Assembly: GCA_028711345.1 (NCBI GenBank)
Contig: JAQTSK010000016.1
Span: forward strand, 1-32,050
Length of the DNA stretch: 32,050 bases
Origin: Candidatus Peribacteraceae bacterium
GTDB taxonomy: Bacteria; Patescibacteriota; Gracilibacteria; Peribacterales; Peribacteraceae
Direction: 5' to 3'
Within the stretch, counting starts at the first letter, position 1. Each line of letters starts with the position of its first letter. This document shows, in pieces, positions 22,155-30,928 of this stretch. Both the position numbers and the translations under genes were made by a program. The notes beneath the pieces were generated by a model, which was not told the DNA's origin, ran no database searches, and saw only the letters and a list, made by a program, of their open reading frames with translations.

Positions 22155-23573
22155 ATGATATCCCTCCGCATCAAAGTTTTTATCGGAACATTCGCGCTTC
22201 TGCTGCTTGCCGGTCTGGGGTGGATGTTTGGTGAGTACATTCAATCCAGTGACCTGCACTCAATAAACGAGTCTTCGGGCTTTCGGGATGACCTTGTGTG
22301 CTCCAACAATGAGGATTGCATTGTCGCATCGTGGTCACTTTGCGGATGTGAGCATTCCAGCATAGTCAACGTACGGTCCCGAGGACAATTGCCATCAGGT
22401 GATTTGGGGTATGAGAACTGTGAGGGCATCTGCGGGATGAGTGCTGAGAGCATTGAGGACGTGTACTGTGATCGAAAATTTGGACAGAGATTGGGGACAT
22501 GCAAGGGGCATTGTTCAAGTTATGGAAGCGAAAAAACGTATCAGTGTAATGAATACTATTATGGGATACCTCCCTACCTTCAGAATGAACAAAAAAATAC
22601 ACAACGCAGCACTGTGCAGAATATTGAGAGTCGTTTCTCACATTCCTCATCGATTGCCTCCGAGGTGCCGGAACGATGGAATCGGTACTCACCTCCCTTC
22701 TTCCCTCCGCTCCAATTCTCCCATCCGCCGGAATGGGAAAGAAGTATTCCGGAACGAGTCTCACAGGTCACGTTCAACCGAGGGAGGAGTACGAAGAATC
22801 TGGTCTCTGTAAGCGTTTCACAGCATTCATCATCCGATCTTGGTCTGCAGCTATCGTCCTATGACTTTTTCCGTGGCCCATTCAGGAATCATCAATACCG
22901 GAAGTTCACGAATGCAAACGGTGTAGAAATCTATGCCAGCCTGGACAATGACGATACCTATGATGATGCGTTCGCATTCGTCAGTGGAAGAACCGTGTAC
23001 CTGAAGAATGGCGTCAATGACCTGACGGGGGCTGACGACATCACCTTCATGCAACTGCTGCAATCCATCCAAACGACTGGCGCGAGACACCTGGCCACAA
23101 CTCCATTCACTTCCCCCGTCTGCTCGACGTACGTCGATGATTTCTCAGACCTCTACTGGAGCTACCGGTATTCACAGCATGCGAAACCGCACGAAGTGTA
23201 CATCGTTGGGTCTGTCTGCAAGATAACGCCTGTGAAAACCCTCGTTTCATTTGCAGATTATCCTACTTCCCGATCGTTTGTGATCTTCGATGCCAATGAT
23301 GATTTCCTGCAGGAGAACACTTCATTTTCCTGCTCAACGATAGGCGATTTTGAGCCGCCTCGCATAGAATCCATCGTCGATGGCACTGCGAGTGCTTTCT
23401 GCTTCGGTTGGGATGCCGGGTGGACGTCTTTCGATGCTTTTGACATGCAAGTCGATTCGCTCATGTTCAGTGTGATGCCAGAGGAAAGTTCTGCTTACCA
23501 TGAACTCCGGAAGCGTCTCAGCCAGAGATTTAACATTGAGTTCCTCGAAAATGGAAAGCAGATAGAACCATAA
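22155..23573 (+). CDS. Membrane-anchored, cysteine-containing exported protein, unknown
   Basis: I do not recognise this 472-residue protein. The N terminus (ISLRIKVFIGTFALLLLAGLGWMFG) is a signal anchor with no lipobox Cys. It is followed by a Cys-rich segment of about 110 residues (CSNNEDC, SWSLCGCEHSS, CEGICG, GTCKGHC) likely to form disulfides outside the membrane. A Ser-rich linker and a mainly beta-predicted C-terminal domain with a few Cys follow. It is lower in G+C than the his genes and reads as a separate unit. ATG 22155 is preferred to GTG 22146. Confidence 0.65.
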   Translation: MISLRIKVFIGTFALLLLAGLGWMFGEYIQSSDLHSINESSGFRDDLVCSNNEDCIVASWSLCGCEHSSIVNVRSRGQLPSGDLGYENCEGICGMSAESIEDVYCDRKFGQRLGTCKGHCSSYGSEKTYQCNEYYYGIPPYLQNEQKNTQRSTVQNIESRFSHSSSIASEVPERWNRYSPPFFPPLQFSHPPEWERSIPERVSQVTFNRGRSTKNLVSVSVSQHSSSDLGLQLSSYDFFRGPFRNHQYRKFTNANGVEIYASLDNDDTYDDAFAFVSGRTVYLKNGVNDLTGADDITFMQLLQSIQTTGARHLATTPFTSPVCSTYVDDFSDLYWSYRYSQHAKPHEVYIVGSVCKITPVKTLVSFADYPTSRSFVIFDANDDFLQENTSFSCSTIGDFEPPRIESIVDGTASAFCFGWDAGWTSFDAFDMQVDSLMFSVMPEESSAYHELRKRLSQRFNIEFLENGKQIEP

Positions 23574-23591
23574 TTCTCCTCACTTCCCCTC

Positions 23592-23924
23592 ATGAACATG
23601 CTGAAGAAATCATTCATTGCCATGGCAATATTGTCTGCGGGAATAGTGATCGGTACTTTCGGCATCGGCGCCGGGTTCGGTAACATCGACTGCGGATGCG
23701 GCTGCTGCGGCGGGACCACGTTGGCGCTGAAACGCATGCGTCCGCGACTCTTCATCGTTGATACGCTTTCTCAGGATACGGGAGACCAATCATATGCCGG
23801 TAGCTGCATCTCTGCCGGCTGTTCTCTGCCTGTATTTCCAATCTACGTCGATCTCTATGCCCTGAGCCTTGCTCTGATTATTGCTTCTCCGTTTTGCTCT
23901 CACCGTGTACCCCGTCTTGTGTAG
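23592..23924 (+). CDS. Small exported protein, unknown, 110 aa
   Basis: The N terminus (MLKKSFIAMAILSAGIVIGTFGIG) is a signal peptide or anchor. It is followed by a Gly/Cys cluster (DCGCGCCGG). The rest is not recognisable. It starts 18 bp after the preceding exported protein and may be cotranscribed. The last 15 codons overlap the 3' end of the convergent yerC-like gene, so the true C terminus may be non-conserved. Confidence 0.5.
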   Translation: MNMLKKSFIAMAILSAGIVIGTFGIGAGFGNIDCGCGCCGGTTLALKRMRPRLFIVDTLSQDTGDQSYAGSCISAGCSLPVFPIYVDLYALSLALIIASPFCSHRVPRLV

Positions 23925-24333
23925 CTCTCTCCAGATACTTCTGCAGAACGGATATCGGCTTCTTCACCTCTCCACTGCTCTTCATCTCCGTTTGTTGTTG
24001 CTCCTGCGACGAAGACACCATCCGATGATGCCGATGCGCATTGAGCACTTTGCGGTACCCACCCTCGCCGTTCTCGAGAAACTTAGCCACCCGCGTAACT
24101 GTTGTGGTGGATGCTCCTGTATTCACCGCGATGTCGCGATACTTCTTCCCCTGCGCCAGCTGCTTGGCGACCTCAAACCGCTCGCTCCACGCCTGCAGCT
24201 CGGACAGCGTGCCGATGTCGCGAAGAAAGTTCTCCATGTCCTGATCCGTTCCGCATGAACGGAATGCGGCTACCAAAGCCTTGAACCACGGTTCTTTCCG
24301 CCAGCTGTCATCGGTGAAGCGTCGTTTGGCCAT
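23878..24333 (-). CDS. TrpR-like regulator, YerC/YecD family (copy 2)
   Basis: A 151-residue paralogue of the protein at 15760. The shared core is WRKEPWFKALVAAFRSC, IGTLSELQAWSERFEVAKQL and the helix-turn-helix with the recognition segment TGASTTTVTRVAKFLENGEGGYRKVL. It adds a basic, Gln-rich C-terminal tail of about 50 residues. ATG 24333 is chosen because the family N terminus starts there and the upstream track codons cross a repeat. It lies downstream of hisC on the same strand, so the two TrpR-like genes bracket the his genes. Confidence 0.88.
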   Translation of the reverse strand: MAKRRFTDDSWRKEPWFKALVAAFRSCGTDQDMENFLRDIGTLSELQAWSERFEVAKQLAQGKKYRDIAVNTGASTTTVTRVAKFLENGEGGYRKVLNAHRHHRMVSSSQEQQQTEMKSSGEVKKPISVLQKYLERATQDGVHGESKTEKQ

Positions 24334-24389
24334 ACGGAAGGAGGTGGGGATTGAGAGGTGAGAGAGGAGGAGAGGAACACCATTTTGTA

Positions 24390-24446
24390 TTCCGCAGCCG
24401 GGACGCCGCGTCCCGGAATCTTGAGCAAAGCTGCCGCTCTGCAGAA
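24390..24446. repeat. Degraded copy of the cloverleaf palindrome
   Basis: It shares the outer arm ttccgcag and the hairpin ccgggacgc-c-gcgtcccgg with the element at 1773. The right outer arm is ctgcagaa (one mismatch), and the other two hairpins are lost or altered. It fills the hisC-yerC spacer of 123 bp. Confidence 0.8.
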
Positions 24447-24456
24447 ATGGAGCCAA

Positions 24457-25539
24457 TTACACATCGGCCATGACCCCACGTACCGCCGAGAGTACACGTT
24501 TCACATCCTTCCGAGAAGGAACAGCGGTCATGATGAGGTTTTCCGGAACACCGGGGCAAATCGCAAGCGACTTCATCGCGATCTTCCACTCCAGCATCTT
24601 CCTCCGGAATTCCGCCGCAGGCATCGGAGTTGAGAAGATGGTGAACGGGGTGTAGGTCGGTCGGATGACAATTCCCGGAATACGGCCAAGATCCTTCTCA
24701 AATGCCTTCTTGCGTGCCATGAACGATGCCACGAACTTCTTCCCTGCAGGCAGATTGCGCATGATCGCCTCCCCTGCCGCCAGTGCCAGCCGGTTGACCT
24801 CGAACACCTGCGTGGCCCCCTGCGAATTGTCGAGGAGCCGGATGATCTCCTCGCACGCGTACAACGCACCCAGACGGAGACCGGAAATGCCGTAGCTCTT
24901 GGAGAAGCCGCGCATCACGATCAGATTCTTGTACTTCTTCAGAAGAGAAACGGCAGTGACGCCGGAAAAATCCACGTACTCTTCATCCAAAACCAGAATC
25001 CCCTTAAACCGCTTCAGGATGGTCTCGATCTGCGGAAGGGCGAGTAGAAGATTTCCGATGGGATAGTTGGGGTTGGCGATGAAGATCAGCTTTGCCATCG
25101 GCGTGATCGCCTCCATGAACCTATCCAAATTCAACGAGAAATCCGGCTCCAACGGCACTTCGATTACTTTTCCGCCCATGAACTTCACGGCATCCGCGTA
25201 GCATGGATACGTCGGCAACGTGAGCAGCGTGTCGTTCCCTACATCGATAAACGTCCGCGCGACAAGATCGATGAGCGCATCCACACCGCTGCCAAGGAAT
25301 ACGTTCTTTGTGGTTAATCCGTACTGCCGGGCCATCAGCCAGCGTACACGATCAATCGTTGCGATTTCAGGATACTGATTGACCAGAGGAAGCTCCTTCC
25401 GAAGGACTCGCAGAATAGGTGGAAATACTCGAGGCGCTCCGGGGAACTGCAATGAAAGGACATCAGGAGGCAAAGGGTGGCCCCACTGAATGCCGGTAAG
25501 AACGCGGACAGGAATCCGAACGAGGGAGGTAGGATCCAT
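24457..25539 (-). CDS. hisC: Histidinol-phosphate aminotransferase (HisC)
   Basis: A 360-residue class I/II PLP aminotransferase that converts imidazole-acetol phosphate to histidinol phosphate. Landmarks are GSGVDALIDLVARTF, LTLPTYPCYADAVK, the IFIANPNYPIGN loop (usually NPNNPTG), LDEEYVDF with the cofactor Asp, and the PLP-Lys site MRGFSKSYGISGLRLG. The NPNYPIGN variation is modest. It is on the opposite strand from the main his block. A TTGACA promoter lies upstream, and a TrpR-like gene lies downstream on the same strand. Confidence 0.9.
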   Translation of the reverse strand: MDPTSLVRIPVRVLTGIQWGHPLPPDVLSLQFPGAPRVFPPILRVLRKELPLVNQYPEIATIDRVRWLMARQYGLTTKNVFLGSGVDALIDLVARTFIDVGNDTLLTLPTYPCYADAVKFMGGKVIEVPLEPDFSLNLDRFMEAITPMAKLIFIANPNYPIGNLLLALPQIETILKRFKGILVLDEEYVDFSGVTAVSLLKKYKNLIVMRGFSKSYGISGLRLGALYACEEIIRLLDNSQGATQVFEVNRLALAAGEAIMRNLPAGKKFVASFMARKKAFEKDLGRIPGIVIRPTYTPFTIFSTPMPAAEFRRKMLEWKIAMKSLAICPGVPENLIMTAVPSRKDVKRVLSAVRGVMADV

Positions 25540-25570
25540 AGAATATGTGAATGCAGGATTCTTCCTGCGG

Positions 25571-25599
25571 AGCGTACCAGTGTTTTATCTCGCTGTCAA
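25571..25599 (-). promoter_or_regulatory. Putative hisC promoter
   Basis: On the minus strand a perfect TTGACA (25599-25594), a 17-bp spacer and TACGCT. The -10 is weak (3 of 6). It lies about 32 bp upstream of the hisC start. Confidence 0.45.
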
Positions 25600-25600
25600 G

Positions 25601-25626
25601 TTGTGCCCTTTTGCCATCTTGCCTTT
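25601..25626. repeat. Period-8 repeat upstream of hisC
   Basis: Degenerate units ttgtgccc, ttttgcca and tcttgcct at 8-bp spacing resemble the repeat at the hisH start (19231). It sits just outside the putative hisC -35 box. The rest of the 281-bp spacer (25540-25820) holds that promoter and a hairpin at 25745. Confidence 0.6.
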
Positions 25627-25744
25627 GTACGCCTTGATTCATTGTCCTGAAACTTGCGCGACACAACAGTAGCAACGGACATACGCAGGTCGCCGCTCTG
25701 GAGAGAAAATTCAAATCAGGTTCATTCCGTATGACATCAGCAAA

Positions 25745-25775
25745 CCCGCCATCCTCCACGGGAGAGGACGGCGGG
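25745..25775 (-). terminator. Possible terminator of the dockerin-like protein gene
   Basis: A 12-bp stem with one mismatch (cccgccatcctc with gaggacggcggg) lies 46 bp downstream of the minus-strand stop at 25821. Only a short TTT follows on that strand, so termination is plausible but not strong. Confidence 0.45.
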
Positions 25776-25820
25776 GGCTGAAACTTGTGACGACGAGAAA
25801 CTGATTCTGCGACGCAATGA

Positions 25821-27674
25821 TTACATCGTCGGAAGAGGCGCCAGAATCTTGCATTCCAAACTGCAGGATCCGGACGGACCGTTCGCGCTGCCGCGATCAC
25901 ACTGCTCACCCCAGTTCGGCCGGTCGTCCCTCCCGTCCTCGATGATCCCGTTGCCGCAGGTCACGGGCAACGGTGAACTGTGCAAACCTGCATTGGCTAC
26001 CAAATTGGCGTCGTTTGCTGCCAGCGCGCCGTTCGCGTCCGCATCGGTGGTGCAGATCTTCCATTCCGGGAACGGCAGGAACGGCTCAATGCTCATTCCC
26101 AGCGTTTGCTGGTTAATAAGGTGCGCATCGGCACCGCTCAGAATCTTGGTACCATCCACGTCACCGAGCATGACGGGGAGGGGCGTTCCCGCATGCTGTG
26201 CGGCACAACGGGCGACGTAGTAATCTGCGACAGTGAGGGTCGGGACAACATCCGTTTTTCCGCGCTGGACATCCGCGAACGGCAGATCCGCATCGGGAAG
26301 CAGCGCGATGCCGTTGATGTGCTTCTCGATCAGTTGGTAGTCGGTCGTATCGATGTCACCGTCGTTGTCCACGTCACCGAGAGCGCGCTCCTTCTGACAG
26401 ACAGCGCTGCATCCGTCGCCGTCCACGATGTTGCTGTCGTCACACTGCTCACCCCAGTTCGGCCGGTCGTCCCTCCCGTCCTCGATGATCCCGTTGCCGC
26501 AGGTCACGGGCAACGGTGAACTGTGCAAACCTGCATTGGCTACCAAATTGGCGTCGTTTGCTGCCAGCGCGCCGTTCGCGTCCGCATCGGTGGTGCAGAT
26601 CTTCCATTCCGGGAACGGCAGGAACGGCTCAATGCTCATTCCCAGCGTTTGCTGGTTAATAAGGTGCGCATCGGCACCGCTCAGAATCTTGGTACCATCC
26701 ACGTCACCGAGCATGACGGGGAGGGGCGTTCCCGCATGCTGTGCGGCACAACGGGCGACGTAGTAATCTGCGACAGTGAGGGTCGGGACAACATCCGTTT
26801 TTCCGCGCTGGACATCCGCGAACGGCAGATCCGCATCGGGAAGCAGCGCGATGCCGTTGATGTGCTTCTCGATCAGTTGGTAGTCGGTCGTATCGATGTC
26901 ACCGTCGTTGTCCACGTCACCGAGAGCGCGCTCCTTCTGACAGACAGCGCTGCATCCGTCGCCGTCCACGATGTTGCTGTCATCGCATGTTTCGCCTTCC
27001 TGAACGATTTCGTCACCGCACCAGGTGAGGTTCCGGACTGTCAACACCGCATCGGCGGGATTGTCCCCTTCCCTGTTCTCTTCGACGATGATCAGGTACC
27101 GCGCTTCGGCAACCAACGGAACATCGCTCAGAGAGACGAAAGAAGCTCCTCTCTCCCGCATCCCATCGACGAATGCCTGATCCGCAAGCTTCGCATCGGA
27201 AGCGAAAAACACTCCGGGGAAGAGGTAGTCATACATGAACGGTTGCCCCTGATTATTGAGCATTTCCAGACTCCTCGTCCGCTCCAGAGCCGCATCCTTC
27301 GACTCATACTTATACCCGTACAGTCTCTTGCCCGTCGTCAGTGCTTTGACAAGAGAGGCACCTTGCGAGAATCCTCCGTCGGCAACCGGCGTCAGGACGA
27401 AAGTCAGATCACCCACGGTGAATGATTCGGACTGTTCACCGTTATCGAACGTCATTTCCATGACCCTTTTACCGCCGACTGTCCCCAGTTCACTGACGGA
27501 ACCGCGGAAGGACGTCGTGCCTGCGGAGCCGAACGGAAGCGGGATCTCTCCGTCCCATGTCACTGATAAACGAGAGGAAGGCCGCAGCAAGACAACGATA
27601 ACGAAGCCGAGCACTGCGATACCCGTCCACATCAACAGCCAACGATGACTGTGTAAAAAAGAAGAGAACGTCAT
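25821..27674 (-). CDS. Membrane-anchored surface protein with DUF4215 and dockerin-like repeats
   Basis: The N terminus has a signal anchor (WLLMWTGIAVLGFVIVVLL), so the 617-residue protein is exported. After an unrecognised beta-rich domain of about 180 residues come Cys-rich motifs of the DUF4215 type (CGDEIVQEGETCDD, DGDGCSAVC, CGNGIIEDG, GEQCD). They alternate with dockerin type I-like calcium loops (LGDVDNDGDIDTTDYQLIEKHING, LGDVDGTKILSGADAHLIN, TTDADANGALAANDANLV). A 181-residue unit occurs twice with no visible difference. The likely role is a calcium-stabilised cell-surface protein; a cohesin partner is not seen. The last residues lie 3' of a shortened third DUF4215 motif. Confidence 0.75.
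   Translation of the reverse strand: MTFSSFLHSHRWLLMWTGIAVLGFVIVVLLRPSSRLSVTWDGEIPLPFGSAGTTSFRGSVSELGTVGGKRVMEMTFDNGEQSESFTVGDLTFVLTPVADGGFSQGASLVKALTTGKRLYGYKYESKDAALERTRSLEMLNNQGQPFMYDYLFPGVFFASDAKLADQAFVDGMRERGASFVSLSDVPLVAEARYLIIVEENREGDNPADAVLTVRNLTWCGDEIVQEGETCDDSNIVDGDGCSAVCQKERALGDVDNDGDIDTTDYQLIEKHINGIALLPDADLPFADVQRGKTDVVPTLTVADYYVARCAAQHAGTPLPVMLGDVDGTKILSGADAHLINQQTLGMSIEPFLPFPEWKICTTDADANGALAANDANLVANAGLHSSPLPVTCGNGIIEDGRDDRPNWGEQCDDSNIVDGDGCSAVCQKERALGDVDNDGDIDTTDYQLIEKHINGIALLPDADLPFADVQRGKTDVVPTLTVADYYVARCAAQHAGTPLPVMLGDVDGTKILSGADAHLINQQTLGMSIEPFLPFPEWKICTTDADANGALAANDANLVANAGLHSSPLPVTCGNGIIEDGRDDRPNWGEQCDRGSANGPSGSCSLECKILAPLPTM
25897..26982. repeat. 543-bp direct tandem duplication within the surface-protein gene
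   Basis: Bases 25897-26439 and 26440-26982 are direct copies offset by 543 bp, which is 181 codons. The stretches I compared base by base are identical, as are the two translated units. Such identity implies a very recent duplication or ongoing homogenisation. Confidence 0.9.
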
Positions 27675-27818
27675 GGGATGAAGGGGAAATGGATATTGAT
27701 TTCAATGCCATTTTATCAGAAGTTGTGTATTTATGCAAATCGAAAGATCGAATGAACTCACGAATCGGCAGAGGTCTCGTATCCGATTCTCAAACCATGA
27801 GTTGCAATGATCGACTCC

Positions 27819-27858
27819 GTTCTCGTAGAGACGCCCGATCGGGTGTCTCTACGAGAAC
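27819..27858. repeat. 40-bp nearly perfect palindrome
   Basis: gttctcgtagagac and gtctctacgagaac are perfect 14-bp arms around cccgatcggg, with a single mismatched pair (g/t) between arms and core. It lies in the 328-bp spacer between the surface-protein gene and fusA, in which I see no gene. The gtagagacgc...gtctctac type is, as I recall it, a common dispersed bacterial palindrome. Confidence 0.85.
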
Positions 27859-28002
27859 AAATCCCTTCTTGCGATAACGAGAAAGGGTATCACAGCAGCC
27901 AATTCCTGAGTGTATTCGAAGGCTCGACGGCTTCCGCATCGACCCCGACAGACACGTCGTTCGTCAAATCGATTCCCTTAATCGGCACAGGAGAACGACA
28001 TC

Positions 28003-30099
<2,097 letters not shown>

Positions 30100-30113
30100 A
30101 CAGTAAATGGTTA

Positions 30114-30193
30114 AATTGTTAAATGGTTAAATTGTTGGCAGGCAAGGAATAAGGGTGATGGAAGCAATAAAACAATTTAGCAATTTAACAATT
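30114..30193. repeat. Paired inverted low-complexity arms upstream of fusA
   Basis: The 23-bp left arm (30114-30136) and right arm (30171-30193) are inverted copies with 21 of 23 matches and enclose 34 bp. The unit (ttaaattgtt/aacaatttaa) is the same as in the proS-queA spacer. The left repeat begins about 7 bp from the fusA start codon. The remaining 100 bp to the toxin gene hold nothing I recognise. Confidence 0.8.
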
Positions 30194-30295
30194 GGGGAAT
30201 AATGCATCTACCAGGATCGAATCTGTGTGATGATCGCCCGGCAGCCGCGGCAGTATAGGGAAAGAGGCACTGACACGAAAGGGATTATCGAGCTT

Positions 30296-30565
30296 TCATG
30301 ACTTCCGGTATATCGCATGATCCCCTATCGAATGCAAAATTGCCGTATCTTTGTGCATCTCGAGAATAATGCGATTTTTTCGATCGATGGAAATACTCCA
30401 CAAACCTCGGAGCTTTCCGCTGAGATCATGCAAACGCAGCGAGGGATGAAAGGGATTTTGTTGAAATTGCGTGATTGCTTTATGCGCCCGATGCTTCGTC
30501 TCTTGTGGTAGAGACTCCCAACGCTTATCAAACTTTGGCGCAAACAGGACGTGTCGTATCTTCAT
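30296..30565 (-). CDS. RelE/ParE-family toxin
   Basis: An 89-residue protein of the RelE-like mRNA interferase superfamily: FAPKFDKRWESLPQETKHRAHKAITQFQQNPFHPSLRLHDLSGKLRG, then LWSISIDRKNRIILE, and the C-terminal HSIGDHAIYR. It probably cleaves mRNA on the ribosome and is held inactive by the upstream gene product. Its ATG overlaps the antitoxin stop (ATGA). Confidence 0.85.
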   Translation of the reverse strand: MKIRHVLFAPKFDKRWESLPQETKHRAHKAITQFQQNPFHPSLRLHDLSGKLRGLWSISIDRKNRIILEMHKDTAILHSIGDHAIYRKS

Positions 30566-30804
30566 TTTTCCAAAGGAAGATATTCCTCAATAGAGTCTCC
30601 GGGGCCCATGATCCTGAATCTGCCCGCAGCAATATCCTTACGATTTTGATGAATATCCCTGAGAAGTTCCTCCTCGGAAATGACATCCTCCTCGTCAACG
30701 AAGCGGAGGACGTAGGCGCTGATAGTCATACCCGCGCTCTTCGCCCTCTTCTTCAAGGCAGCCAGTTTTTTCGGAGGGATGGAGATGGAGAGGACGGAAC
30801 GCAT
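30562..30804 (-). CDS. Ribbon-helix-helix-like antitoxin
   Basis: From ATG 30804 the protein has 80 residues. SVLSISIPPKKLAALKKRAKSAGMTISAYVLRFV fits a ribbon-helix-helix DNA-binding fold: one strand followed by two helices. The acidic C-terminal half (EEDVISEEELLRDIH) probably wraps the toxin. ATGA overlap with the toxin gene indicates a coupled operon. The longer track start at 30873 adds codons of no clear conservation. Confidence 0.8.
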   Translation of the reverse strand: MRSVLSISIPPKKLAALKKRAKSAGMTISAYVLRFVDEEDVISEEELLRDIHQNRKDIAAGRFRIMGPGDSIEEYLPLEK

Positions 30805-30871
30805 GGTGAAAATATGGAAGTGTATGACAATTGTATTACAGAGATCGTATAGCGTCAATGTCCCCCATCGC

Positions 30872-30900
30872 AAAACGCCCTCCCGATGCGCAGGAAGGCG
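30872..30900 (-). terminator. Intrinsic terminator of the serine-rich protein gene
   Basis: On the minus strand an 8-bp stem with one mismatch (cgccttcc with gggagggcg-type partner) is followed by TTTT. It lies about 30 bp downstream of the stop at 30929. Confidence 0.55.
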
Positions 30901-30928
30901 CTTGCTGGAATAATTAACGCGAACCGAA

